A stretch of DNA of 64,000 nucleotides from Pseudomonas silvicola (GCF_026651855.1 NZ_CP093280.1:1838001-1902000), one strand, 5' to 3'; positions 9,860 through 18,972 are shown, numbered from the stretch's first letter. Notes: a model not told the origin generated them from the letters alone. Made by a program: numbers and translations.

Positions 9860-10291
9860 GTGCTGATCAATGAGGTATTGCATGATGTCAGATTTCGCTC
9901 ATTCTTTATGACTGGAAATTTGGTTTGTGAGTTTTTGGTATTGTTTTTTAATGTTTCTAACTCTGGGTGGGTGTCATTAACAATTAGCGAGGGCGTGTCA
10001 AGGTTTTTGAAGTTGGATTCGGATCCGGAATTGCTGGAGTTGTCTGAGATAAATGACGATTTTGCGTACCCGATTAAGTCGTTAAGTGGGTTGGATAAGT
10101 ATCTAGGGTTGAAAATTTTGTCGGTATATGAGTACAGGATTAGTGATGTCGAAGAAGGTTGTATTGGAGTGTATTTGAATTTTGGAAGCTGCGGGCTTAG
10201 TGTGATTGAGTCTGGTGAGTGTCTATCAGTTGTAGATGACATGGTTAGATTTTCTGATAGTAAGATTTTACTTCTTGAAGTGAGAGTTTAG
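9860..10291 (+). CDS. Orphan immunity protein for module 3
   Basis: This 143-residue protein starts at a GTG that follows a GGAGG at 9845, 18 bases after the module 3 toxin stop. It is strongly AT-rich, acidic and has no signal peptide. As the gene directly behind an intact toxin it is the presumptive antidote (immunity). Its stop codon is followed after two bases by the hinge GGTGCAAAA of the next module, so modules are joined end to end. I do not recognise a named family. Confidence 0.65.
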   Translation: MLINEVLHDVRFRSFFMTGNLVCEFLVLFFNVSNSGWVSLTISEGVSRFLKLDSDPELLELSEINDDFAYPIKSLSGLDKYLGLKILSVYEYRISDVEEGCIGVYLNFGSCGLSVIESGECLSVVDDMVRFSDSKILLLEVRV

Positions 10292-10293
10292 TT

Positions 10294-10362
10294 GGTGCAA
10301 AAGAAATAGGAGCCGCAGGCCAAAAGCTATCATCCGCTTTGGAGAGTTTAGAGAGGAGATGA
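10294..10362 (+). pseudogene. Toxin stub of module 4 (hinge plus about 20 codons)
   Basis: The hinge Gly-Ala-Lys is followed by EIGAAGQKLSSALESLERR and a TGA that overlaps the ATG of the next gene. Either the body of the toxin has been deleted, leaving its two ends fused, or only the last codons were captured. It has no start codon. Confidence 0.5.
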
Positions 10363-10601
10363 TACTTAATTCCGATGATTGGGAAAACGCGGGCTTAAAG
10401 AGGTTTTTAGCTGCAATGGAAGCCTGGATTAGGTCAATGGATAGGTATGTAATAAACTCTGGCGATATTGATGTTGCTAGTCGTGGTTGGAGTACTTTTG
10501 CAAAGATATTGTGTGCGTCGAAAATTTATGGGTGGTTATTCTGCATAGGCTTCACTCAGCACCAGTCTCGGTTCTTCGTTCGCCGCTCGAGTGGGTGGTG
10601 A
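10359..10601 (+). CDS. DUF7660-like immunity protein with altered C-terminus
   Basis: The 80-residue product begins with a pattern I associate with a small immunity-type family: WENAGLKRFLAAMEAW, then a Tyr/Gly-rich turn, then RGWSTFAKILCASKIY. Proteins of that type normally stop just after the IY pair. Here the frame runs on for about 22 residues into a degraded cdiA linker copy, so the 3' end has been replaced by recombination. Its ATG overlaps the stub stop (ATGA). The cognate toxin is missing, so this is an orphan antidote. Family membership comes from memory of the motif and is tentative. Confidence 0.55.
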   Translation: MILNSDDWENAGLKRFLAAMEAWIRSMDRYVINSGDIDVASRGWSTFAKILCASKIYGWLFCIGFTQHQSRFFVRRSSGW

Positions 10602-11005
10602 GGCGAGAGCGGTTGGAGCGGATGTTGTTAGTGGAGATGCAAACGCTACTGCTACAACGGGAGAAGTTGTAGCTAAGCCACACAAATGCCCAAGCTGCAT
10701 TGAGAGCGAAACTATCAGGACTACAAAAAGCTCAAGAGACAGCAACGGTCACTAGAACACTGCCTGATGGCCGTATTCATTACTACACACAAGAGGTTCC
10801 TGCAAGGACAAAAGGACCTACTCGAGGTGCTTCTTTCGCCACGGAGTTTGATCCTAGAACGGGCAGTACGAGGCAATGGATGGAAAGCTATGACCATGCA
10901 GGAGAAGTAATCCGTGTCCACCCGAAAAGTATTAATGGGCAGCCGGTTGATGCTCAGCACTATCCTCCGACCGGAGCGGAGTTAAAGAGTTGGGGGCAGC
11001 AATGA
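10591..11005 (+). pseudogene. Orphan CdiA linker and toxin tail, module 5 (frameshifted)
   Basis: A short linker copy (VGGEARAVGADVVSG with a degenerate hinge GATGCAAAC at 10636) leads into a toxin body one frame away: AQAALRAKLSGLQKAQETAT, TRTLPDGRIHYYTQEVPART, FDPRTGSTRQWMESYDHAGE and the ending HYPPTGAELKSWGQQ. This is the fullest example of the tail repeated at 6591 and 16085. A TAG at 10670-10672 separates the toxin frame from the linker, so no fusion is made. The TTG at 10700 lacks a plausible ribosome binding site. Confidence 0.7.
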
Positions 11006-11670
11006 GCATGGAAGATATAGTGGCTGACAGACTTAGAAGAGCAGTTGCTGATGGATTTGATATTTTTAAAATATCAAAAGAGGCACTTGATATTTACCAG
11101 GATCCAAACCTCTCTCTTACAAAAGCTTTAGACAGTGCGTTGTTGTCACTAATGGCAATGGTCGAAGGGCCAGAGTTTGAGATGACAGAAAAAGAATTTT
11201 ATGATTTTTTATCTGATATTCGCCAGGCGTAGTTTTTCAATATGCTCAGCTTGAAAAAGCGAGATAGGCACTATCTCTAACGACGCGGACCTGAATGCAG
11301 ATCAATGGCAGGCGTTGGAGCGTTACGCCACTGGTGGGGTGGATACCAGCACCGTAGACTTGGATGTGCTGTTGGCGGTCGTGCCCGGGGCCAGCGCGGC
11401 GAAGGGCGGGGTACGGGCTGTTTTGCAGGCGCTCGCGGAGGCTCGGGCAGCTGGGGCGTCTGCGAAGAGCGCGGCTCAGGTTGAGTTGGGTAGTGCAAAG
11501 GCGGTAGCGGAGGCTCGGGCAGCTGAGGCATCTGCGCAGAGCGCGGCTCCGGGTGAATTGGGTAGCGCAAAAGCGATAGAGGAAGCTCCCAAAGCTACTA
11601 GTCTTACCACTATCACGGACGAGATGAGGGCTGATCCTTACCATCCGGATTGGCAGCGTTACGTGGGTGG
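10861..11670 (+). repeat. Amplified CDI cassette, copy B
   Basis: This is the second copy of the toxin tail, immunity and linker cassette. Its linker is cut by the IS3-family element at 11671 and resumes at 12906. Confidence 0.75.
11002..11232 (+). CDS. Orphan immunity protein, copy 2 of 3
   Basis: This 76-residue protein differs at only a few positions from the copies at 6732 and 16226. The ATG overlaps the TGA of the module 5 toxin tail, whose toxin body is the best preserved of the three, so this is the likely ancestral pair. It is AT-rich and followed by the shared joint and linker. Confidence 0.7.
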   Translation: MSMEDIVADRLRRAVADGFDIFKISKEALDIYQDPNLSLTKALDSALLSLMAMVEGPEFEMTEKEFYDFLSDIRQA

Positions 11671-11734
11671 TGTAGTGGTCTAATGAAACCGGACACCCAT
11701 TTAGGCGAGAATACTCGCCACAGAGAGGTGTCCG

Positions 11735-12897
<1,163 letters not shown>

Positions 12898-13316
12898 CCA
12901 CTACATGGTGAGCCGAGAGCGGTTGGAGCGGATGTTGTTAGTGGAGGGGCAAAACTTCCGGCAAATGGTAGTGGGCCAGCTAAGGGTTTCTTAGAGGTCA
13001 GTGACGCATATTCTTCCTCCAGAGCTGTACAAGGGCTGAGTAACTCCAAACCTATTGACTTTATTTAGGATCCAGCTAGTCAACGATTTATCATGGGACA
13101 GAATCGGTTTGGGCATGATGGGATATTAGATGCTGGAAAAATCCCTTCATCCGACGCGATCGTCGGAGGCGGGATTTGGAGGGAGAATGGAGTGCTTCGA
13201 ACCTATGAGTGGAACGGACATTACGGCATGAACTGGACTCCCGAGCTTCGTGAGCAGTTTAAATCGTTTATGAGAAGCCATGGCGTAAACCTTACTCATA
13301 CTCCTGGGATATCTAG

Positions 13317-13835
13317 ATGATAGATGAGCTTAAAAAAAAGCTATTGATGGAGCTCGGTAAACTAGAGACTCAGTGGGTAAGTAAAATTGAGTATAACTCT
13401 GGAGGAGCTCATTTGAGTTGGCTTCCTGTCGCAACGTTGTGTAGGGGGCGCTTTATTTTGGGGATTACTTCCAAGGGGCTTTGGGCTAGATCGATAGAGT
13501 CTGTCGTTCAGACAGTCAATGACGAAACGGAGTGTGTATTTTTTTTACCAGTTTTAGAAGAGCTACCAGAAGTGGTTCGTTGCAAGATGGTTGATGGGCT
13601 CAAAGGTTATGGGCTGTCCGAGGAGTTCGTAGATTTATTCCCGTTTGAGAAAGTTGTATTGGCAGGCCTTAGAAGTCGCAGTGAGTATTGGTCTGGCTTG
13701 GCATTGAAATGGGCTTTGTTCGTTTCGAGATCTAATAGTTTGGAGGCGGAGCTGGATGCGTTGAGTAAGTCTGGAGAGACTCAAAAAATACGTCACTCGG
13801 CCAGAAAAATAGCTAGGCAGATGAAAGTCTTGTGA
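13317..13835 (+). CDS. Orphan immunity protein for module 6
   Basis: This 172-residue cytosolic protein has an ATG overlapping the stop of the type 43-like toxin (ATGA). It begins MIDELKKKLLMELGKLETQW and has no membrane segments. The position implies it neutralises the module 6 toxin, whose gene is now broken by an IS and a TAG. The coding frame itself is clean. I do not recognise a named family. Confidence 0.6.
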   Translation: MIDELKKKLLMELGKLETQWVSKIEYNSGGAHLSWLPVATLCRGRFILGITSKGLWARSIESVVQTVNDETECVFFLPVLEELPEVVRCKMVDGLKGYGLSEEFVDLFPFEKVVLAGLRSRSEYWSGLALKWALFVSRSNSLEAELDALSKSGETQKIRHSARKIARQMKVL

Positions 13836-13880
13836 TATAAGCTCGGTTTTGTCGTTGGTGCAAATCCGAGGGGGCGTTAA

Positions 13881-14171
13881 GTGAAAAATATAAAGTTGAT
13901 GGCGGATTATCAGTGTCATCCGCTTTGGAATATGTCCCCCGATGGGTATGGGGACATAGCTCCTTGCGAGCTTCCTATTTCTGATGAGCTTCAGCTGCGT
14001 CTATCAAAGTGGGCCGCTATATACGATGAAACACTGGATGCTGATTATCCGCCAAACTCTGGGTTCAAGAGTGAGGAGCTAGAGCGCGAATTCAAGCGAG
14101 AGGGAGAGCGATTAGCTGAAAGCTTGAGGAATGAACTCGGCGCGGATTTTTCTATGTCCCTTAAAATTTAG
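13881..14171 (+). CDS. Orphan immunity-type protein without a toxin (module 7)
   Basis: This 96-residue protein starts at a GTG behind a GAGGGGG at 13868. It reads MADYQCHPLWNM, then PCELPISDELQLRLSKWAAI and LDADYPPNSGF, a pattern I associate with small immunity-type proteins in polymorphic toxin loci. Only a hinge-like GGTGCAAAT (13857-13865) and a few codons precede it, so its toxin has been lost. Its stop is followed within three bases by a degenerate hinge of the next module. Confidence 0.55.
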   Translation: MKNIKLMADYQCHPLWNMSPDGYGDIAPCELPISDELQLRLSKWAAIYDETLDADYPPNSGFKSEELEREFKREGERLAESLRNELGADFSMSLKI

Positions 14172-14187
14172 TTGGGGAAAAAGGATT

Positions 14188-14331
14188 AGAAATCGCGCCG
14201 GTAAATTTGACCTGCGAGTTCAGCCTGGTGGCTCGGCCGCTGCTAGGCCGCTTATCGAATTCGGCCGTGAATATAATGTCAAAGTGGTTGTTAAAGAATT
14301 CAAGGATGAAGCGGTTCAAGTTCGTTTTTGA
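14188..14331 (+). pseudogene. Toxin tail of module 8
   Basis: A 47-residue C-terminal fragment reads GKFDLRVQPGGSAAARPLIE, EFGREYNVKVVVKEFK and ends AVQVRF. It has no start and is out of frame with the degenerate hinge at about 14174. Its 3' end overlaps the next gene by 26 bases. Confidence 0.5.
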
Positions 14332-15034
14332 TGTCGAGTCAATCAGTGGTTTGCAGATGCTGGCTCTGGTTGAAGAGCTTTTAAGTAAGTTTTCCTCACC
14401 CAAGGTATTTTTTCTGCATGGGTTTAAGGTTGATGTCAAAACGCTTGAAAAGAAAATTTTGAAAAAGAAATCGTGGCCTAGTGGTTTGGTGTCTGGTGGG
14501 TTTGAGCTCCGATTCGGGTTGCTTCCGGCACTGGGTTATTGCTTTTTGGTAATAGAAGAATCAGAGGGTCATAGTAATACTAAGTTGGAAGAGGGAATAA
14601 AGCCTATTCTCTGTGTTGAAGGTTTTATTCAGGCATGGGTTTCTGATGTCGAATATGATTTTTGGCAGAACGCTACAGATCCTCTAGAGTATGAATGCGT
14701 GGGTCGCCCTCTTACAGGGCTTCCAATGAAGTCTAATGGCTTGCCTCCCCCCTTGGATCAAATGGAAATTGATACCTCGGGGAACCCTGGCCGTAACGTG
14801 CTCAGGCAAGGATATATTGAGGCGATTGGAAGCACTATGTGGCTAGGTAACCTATTCTGGGAGAGAGCTGGCGTGGATAGAATTGCCAGCATTTCGTTGT
14901 TGGAGAGCCAGGGAATTAAAGTTTATGAGTGTGATAGGTTTTTTAAAATTATAACGTCTGATAAGGTTTTTTCTGATGGTTCAGCCGTAGAAAAACAACG
15001 TGCTCTCAGGCGGATTTTATTTGGATTGAGTTGA
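14306..15034 (+). CDS. Orphan immunity protein for module 8
   Basis: The chosen start at 14306 gives MKRFKFVFDVESISGLQML and 242 residues; an in-frame ATG at 14276 is an alternative. The gene overlaps the toxin tail by 26 bases, a longer overlap than elsewhere in the array. The protein is AT-rich, soluble and the largest immunity product here. It is followed by TTTTAGAT and the hinge GGTGCAAAA of the next module. No family name is assigned. Confidence 0.6.
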   Translation: MKRFKFVFDVESISGLQMLALVEELLSKFSSPKVFFLHGFKVDVKTLEKKILKKKSWPSGLVSGGFELRFGLLPALGYCFLVIEESEGHSNTKLEEGIKPILCVEGFIQAWVSDVEYDFWQNATDPLEYECVGRPLTGLPMKSNGLPPPLDQMEIDTSGNPGRNVLRQGYIEAIGSTMWLGNLFWERAGVDRIASISLLESQGIKVYECDRFFKIITSDKVFSDGSAVEKQRALRRILFGLS

Positions 15035-15045
15035 CGGTTTTAGAT

Positions 15046-15730
15046 GGTGCAAAATGACTTGGAAAGGATTGCGTTGATATTCTTTCTCCTGAGGCAAAGC
15101 AACATATTCTGTACGGTGATAAGTCAGACAGTGGTGGACATATGTGGCCGGGACAGGAAGGGAAGACAGTTTTTTTCTGAAAGTTGGTCAGGAGATAAGA
15201 TTGTTGATGCGGTCGGCGATATCGCGACATCTCCGAGTACTAAGTGGTACTCGCAAACTGGAGCCGGTGGGACTTATACAGCTAAAGGAGATGATGCTAA
15301 ATGGGTCGCTTATGAAACTCGTGATGGCGTACGAGTGCGAGTTGTATATCAGCCGGCTACAGGAAAGGTTATTAGTGCATTTCCTGCAGGCGGTGACATC
15401 GACCAGCGCGACAATGCCCGCCACACCGCCATCATGGCGCAGTACAGCGACGGCAACCCCGAGGGGGTGGCGTTGGCTGACGACCTGGCCAAAGCACGCT
15501 CAGTGGTGCAAGACCTGCAAAGCGCCAAGGTCTTGCTGACCTGGGAGGACGGCAAACCGGTCATCGCCGATGGCGCAGTGGTCTATGAATTCAGCGCCAC
15601 GCCCGAGCAGTTCAAGCACAGCGCGCTGCTCAACTCGGCCAACACCACCATATACGACCCACCCGGCGGGGTAGGGGTTGTTCCTGACCTGTTAAATAGA
15701 GAAGTTTTAGATGTTGTGTCCAAGGTGTGA
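15046..15730 (+). pseudogene. EndoU-type RNase toxin remnant (module 9) fused to a cdiA linker piece
   Basis: The hinge GGTGCAAAA is followed at once by an in-frame TGA. The next codons read AKQHILYGDKSDSGGHMWPG and QEGKTVF. After a run of T residues at about 15171-15177 the frame shifts to SWSGDKIVDAVGDIATSPST, KWYSQTG and RVRVVYQPATGKVISAFP. The two histidine motifs (QHILYGD and GGHMWPG) and the downstream Tyr/Pro block match the bacterial EndoU nuclease family used as CdiA toxins. From 15386 the sequence becomes cdiA 4826-5130 (AGGDIDQRDN to GGVGVVPD) and stops at 15730. It is disrupted by one stop and one homopolymer frameshift. Confidence 0.75.
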
Positions 15731-15917
15731 GCAGGGAGATATTGTCAAGGCTGAAATTATAGCTGACAACACTTGCTTGTTCGTATGTCAAGAGTGCGAG
15801 GCCTCATGGTTTTTATACGAAGACATTGGGGTTAGGGACTTTTTCGACTATGGGACTTATATGGAAAGTCTAGGACTAAAACCACTATGGAGTGAGTTGA
15901 AAATTACTTCTGAGTAG
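15711..15917 (+). CDS. Small zinc-ribbon-like immunity-type protein (module 9)
   Basis: This 68-residue protein begins MLCPRCEQGDIVKAEI and has a second pair in CQECEASW, giving a Cys4 zinc-ribbon arrangement, then a Tyr/Trp-rich tail (FFDYGTYMESLGLKPLW). It overlaps the end of the linker remnant and its own TAG stop is part of the next hinge (TAGGTGCAAAA). Size, composition and position suggest an immunity gene. Whether it neutralises EndoU or another lost toxin cannot be decided here. Confidence 0.55.
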   Translation: MLCPRCEQGDIVKAEIIADNTCLFVCQECEASWFLYEDIGVRDFFDYGTYMESLGLKPLWSELKITSE

Positions 15918-16229
15918 GTGCAAAAGGCGCAGGCACTGCGCTGGAAACAACCGATCCCATTGCTGTGAGTGGTAGTCGGGCAATCGACAAGGCGCAGAGT
16001 TACGAAAGTGTTGTGCGTGGGATGAATGGGAATACTTCGTCTGCTGAGCGTCAATACACGGAGCTTGTCAATGGGCAATGTGTCGGGCAGTACGAGGCAA
16101 TGGATGGAAAGCTATGACGATGCAGGAGAAGTAATCCGTGTCCACCCGAAAAGTATTAATGGGCAGCCGGTTGATGCTCAGCACTATCCTCCGACCGGAG
16201 CGGAGTTAAAGAGTTGGGGGCAGCAATGA
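15917..16229 (+). pseudogene. Orphan CdiA toxin fragment, module 10 (copy of fragment 1)
   Basis: The fragment repeats 6423-6735: hinge, AKGAGTALETTDPIAVSGSR, then the same chimeric join into the WMESYDDAGEVIRVHPK tail in another frame. The shared chimera shows that modules 1 and 10 descend from one duplication rather than two independent captures. Confidence 0.7.
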
Positions 16230-16867
16230 GCATGGGAGATATAGTGGCTGACAGACTTAAAAGAGCAGTTGCTGATGGATTTGATATTTTTAAAATATCA
16301 AAAGAGGCACTTGATATTTACCAAGATCCAAAACTTTCTCTTACAAAAGCTTTAGACATTGCGTTGTTGTCACTAATGGCAGTGGTCGAAGGGCCAGAGT
16401 TTGATATGACAGAAAAAGAATTTTATGATTTTTTATCTGATATTCGCCAAGCGTAGTTTTCAATATGCTCAGCTTGAAAAAGCGAGATAGGCGCTATCTC
16501 TAACGACGCGGACCTGAATGCAGATCACTGGCACGAGTTGGAGCGTTACGCCACTGGTTGGGTGGATACCACCACCGTAGACTTGGATGTGCTGTTGGCG
16601 GGCGTGCCCGAGGCCAGCGCGGCGAAGGGCGGGGTGCGGGCTGTTTTGCAGGCGCTCGCGGAGGCTCGGGCGGCTGGGGCATCTGCGAAGAGCGCGGCTC
16701 GGGGTGAATTGGGTAGCGCAAAAGCGATAGAGGAAGCTCCCAAAGCTACTGTCTTACCACTATTACGGACGAGATGAACGCTGATCCTTACCAATTCGGA
16801 TTGGCAGCGTTACGTGGGTGGTCAGCCGAGAGCGGTTGGAGCGGATGTTGTTAGTGGAGGTGCAAAA
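16085..16867 (+). repeat. Amplified CDI cassette, copy C
   Basis: This is the third copy of the toxin tail, immunity and linker cassette. The linker carries a 1-base loss near 16750 and a short insertion near 16793, which break its frame. Confidence 0.75.
16226..16456 (+). CDS. Orphan immunity protein, copy 3 of 3
   Basis: This is the third copy of the 76-residue protein (MSMGDIVADRLKRAVADGFD). The ATG overlaps the TGA of the toxin tail. The few changes from the other copies are scattered and mostly conservative, and the frame is open, so immunity to this toxin appears to be maintained. Confidence 0.7.
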   Translation: MSMGDIVADRLKRAVADGFDIFKISKEALDIYQDPKLSLTKALDIALLSLMAVVEGPEFDMTEKEFYDFLSDIRQA

Positions 16868-17268
16868 GGTGGAGCTGCTAGCTCCGACGCTGAAAATGCG
16901 GCCTTGTACCCAAAGCCGAAGGATCAACTGATACAAGAAAACCTGAGCAATATTGCGGCTCAGGACTCAAGATTAGCTGCGGCTGTGAACGGCAGTGGAA
17001 CGAAAATCTGAACTTCTCTATAGGTCAAGGTACATCTTTCGAAGCTAATCAGTTGGGTAAAACCTGGGTTGGAGGTTGTGCGACAAAAACAAGTGATGGG
17101 CTTGGTTTGGTTGGCGCAGACGGCACTCGTGTATATAGGCCGCCGACACCCAAAGATTAATTTTTTGCAACGACAGGCGTGCAGGCCAATTTCGAAATGT
17201 ACAACATCAACCCGGTGACAGGTCAGCGCGTAAAAGTAAGTAACGGCCATCTGAATGTGGCTGACTAG
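16483..17268 (+). pseudogene. Orphan CdiA linker and toxin module 11 (multiple disruptions)
   Basis: The linker copy is frameshifted near 16750. After the hinge at 16859-16867 the toxin begins GGAASSDAENAALYPKPKDQ, shifts frame near 17008, continues TSFEANQLGKTWVGG and GADGTRVYRPPTPKD, meets a TAA at 17158-17160, and ends QANFEMYNINPVTGQRVKVS to HLNVAD. The LGKxWVG, DGTRVYRPP and QANFE pattern is a widespread C-terminal toxin of polymorphic toxins, but I do not assign an activity. The disruptions make it non-functional. Confidence 0.65.
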
Positions 17269-17276
17269 GAGGAATG

Positions 17277-17624
17277 ATGCGTGCTGTTATAAAAAGTATT
17301 TCTAATGATTTTTTTGATGTCGAGATCTACGTCCCTGAGAATGTATACAATTTTTCTTTAAGTCTTCGTATTCGAATTGGGCTTGACAGTACGCAAGGGG
17401 CAGATGATTTTGAACTTTTCATCTGCACTCCAAAGTGGTTGGAAGAGACAATGTGGGAGCCTCATTGGGGGAGAGGTCTATTAATTGTTCGAGAATATGA
17501 TTTTTCGACTATTAATGGATTGATTCATGAGTATGTGAGTCGCTGCGAGGGGGATAGCTGGGAAACTATCGTGATAAAGCTGGGAAAGATATTTGCCTGG
17601 GAGTTTGATGATTACCAATCCTAA
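17277..17624 (+). CDS. Imm8-like immunity protein
   Basis: The 115-residue product reads MRAVIKSISNDFFDVEIYVP, then DFELFICTPKWLEE, GRGLLIVREYDF and CEGDSWETIVIKLGKIFAWE, ending FDDYQS. The order of a CTPKWL block, LIV-YD, GDSWE and a final WEFxDY fits the Imm8 immunity family. A GGAGG at 17268-17272 is better spaced for the ATG at 17277 than for the one at 17274. It follows the broken module 11 toxin and is the last immunity gene of the island. Confidence 0.65.
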   Translation: MRAVIKSISNDFFDVEIYVPENVYNFSLSLRIRIGLDSTQGADDFELFICTPKWLEETMWEPHWGRGLLIVREYDFSTINGLIHEYVSRCEGDSWETIVIKLGKIFAWEFDDYQS

Positions 17625-17709
17625 CCAATAGGATTGTTTATCTAACAGCGGCCATGTGCAGTGTTGCGTTATCTGTAGAGGTCTCGACTTGATCTGACAC
17701 CCTGACACC

Positions 17710-17858
17710 GCCGCGTTCCTGCTAGAGCTGGTTCACCCAACGACGCAAGGCCGACTCAACCAGCCCAAGCGATCGGGCTGCTTCGGTATGGCTGTAGCCT
17801 TGGTCGAGCACCAGGCACGCAGCCTCGCGCTTGAACTCTGGGGTAAAGGTACGACGCA
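17710..17858 (-). pseudogene. Inverted remnant of an IS3-family orfA
   Basis: On the minus strand the sequence reads RRTFTPEFKREAACLVLDQG, HTEAARSLGLVESALRRWV, then an in-frame TAG before QER. It is clearly related to the OrfA at 11735 but truncated at both ends. It marks the right edge of the CDI island; chromosomal high-GC genes begin directly after it. Confidence 0.8.
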
Positions 17859-17871
17859 TTAGCGCGCTCCC

Positions 17872-18243
17872 TCAAACCTCCACCAATGCCCCCAACTCCC
17901 GCTCCAACTCCTCCATATCCCCCAGATTCAACTCAATGATTCGCCGCAAATGGCCAATATCCTCCAGCCCAATGTGCAGGCATGCAAACCCCAGATGCCC
18001 ATGCTCTTCATGACGCAGCTCCGCATCCATGCGCACTTCGATCAGGTCGGTGAGGTGAATCTTGATCAGGAAATGCTTCTCGAGGTCGGCGGCTTCCCAA
18101 TCCGCAGGGCGGTCGATCAGGGCGCCGCGCAGGGACAGGTCGATCAGTTTCGCCGGCCAGGTACGGTCGCCCTGGCTGATTTCGGTTTTGGCGTCGAAGG
18201 CGACGCGCTTGAAACGGCGGCGGTCGTCGTGGCTATCGGTCAT
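17872..18243 (-). CDS. PilZ-domain c-di-GMP-binding protein
   Basis: This 123-residue single-domain protein would bind cyclic di-GMP and act as a cytosolic effector. The binding motifs are both visible: RRRFKR near residue 7 (the RxxxR motif) and DLSLRGAL near residue 34 (the D/NxSxxG motif). The ATG at 18243 (MTDSHDDRRRF) is preferred because it places RxxxR close to the N-terminus as in other PilZ proteins; an earlier in-frame start would add eight residues. The C-terminal part is acidic and helical. It is not in an obvious operon. The output process cannot be read from the sequence. Confidence 0.85.
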   Translation of the reverse strand: MTDSHDDRRRFKRVAFDAKTEISQGDRTWPAKLIDLSLRGALIDRPADWEAADLEKHFLIKIHLTDLIEVRMDAELRHEEHGHLGFACLHIGLEDIGHLRRIIELNLGDMEELERELGALVEV

Positions 18244-18285
18244 GGGTGCGGCCCTCTGCGATTCCACTGACTATAGCCTAGTGTC

Positions 18286-18735
18286 TCAAAGCCATCTTCG
18301 AACCCGTCGACAATACTGACGATAGGCGTCGCCAAAGGTGCGCTCCAGTTGTGCCTCGTCGGGGCGGATGACGGCGCGGTTCATGATGGCGATCAAGGCG
18401 GGTAGCAGCAGCCAAGGCCAGACGCTGCTCAGCAACACGCCGATGCCGCAATAGCTCAGGGTGTCGCCCAGGTTCACCGGGTTGCGGGACACCGCGAAGG
18501 GGCCGCTTTGCAGCAACTGGTCGGGGGTGTCGAAGTTGCTGGCGGTGGTGTGCTGGCGGCGAAAGCGCAGCATGGCCCAGAACGACAGGCCCTGGCCGAG
18601 AATGATCAGGGCCGCCCCTGTGGCCCGGGTCCAGCTGGTGTCCGGGATGGGCAAGGGCAGGGCGTAGCTCAGGGCGATGGCTACGGCGATGAAGGTCAGG
18701 TACAGCAGCGGCGGTGGAAACGGAGCCTTGGGCAT
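18286..18735 (-). CDS. Isoprenylcysteine carboxyl methyltransferase/PEMT-like membrane protein
   Basis: The 149-residue protein has an N-terminal pair of membrane helices (LLYLTFIAVAIALSYALPL and ATGAALIILGQGLSFWAML), the motif SGPFAVSRNPVNLGDTLSY and the C-terminal RPDEAQLERTFGDAYRQYC. The RNP box and the E-E/FGxxYxxY tail match the ICMT/PEMT-type methyltransferase fold, which methylates small or lipid substrates with S-adenosylmethionine at the membrane. The natural substrate is unknown for bacterial members. It is transcribed away from cstA, and the 219-bp gap between them would hold both promoters. Confidence 0.7.
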   Translation of the reverse strand: MPKAPFPPPLLYLTFIAVAIALSYALPLPIPDTSWTRATGAALIILGQGLSFWAMLRFRRQHTTASNFDTPDQLLQSGPFAVSRNPVNLGDTLSYCGIGVLLSSVWPWLLLPALIAIMNRAVIRPDEAQLERTFGDAYRQYCRRVRRWL

Positions 18736-18944
18736 GGGGCGTTACCTGTGCGGTGGGCTTACTTAGTGCGACCGGCTTTTGGCCGCGGTGTTCACTGGTC
18801 TGCTGGTACTTGCCAAGTGCCAGCCAAGGGCGGATAAAAATGACAGTCATCCTGTAAAAGAAGGCTCTAGACCAACGTGGGGGGTGGTCTTTCCCACGAG
18901 TGCCGCTAGACTCGCAGGGCTGACTTTCGTATCCACTTGGTTGG

Positions 18945-18972
18945 AATAAAAAAAATGAACAACAACAATAGT
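18945..18972 (+). promoter_or_regulatory. Candidate Hfq/Crc catabolite-activity motif at the cstA start
   Basis: The start codon is embedded in AATAAAAAAAATG followed by AACAACAACAAT. The stretch gives two overlapping perfect matches (18958-18965 and 18961-18968) to the AANAANAA motif that Hfq with Crc binds in Pseudomonas to block translation when preferred carbon sources are present. Confidence 0.5.

Noticed and set aside
17872-18319. Plus-strand frames opposite the PilZ gene
   Set aside because: No conserved motif, while the minus strand has RxxxR and DxSxxG.
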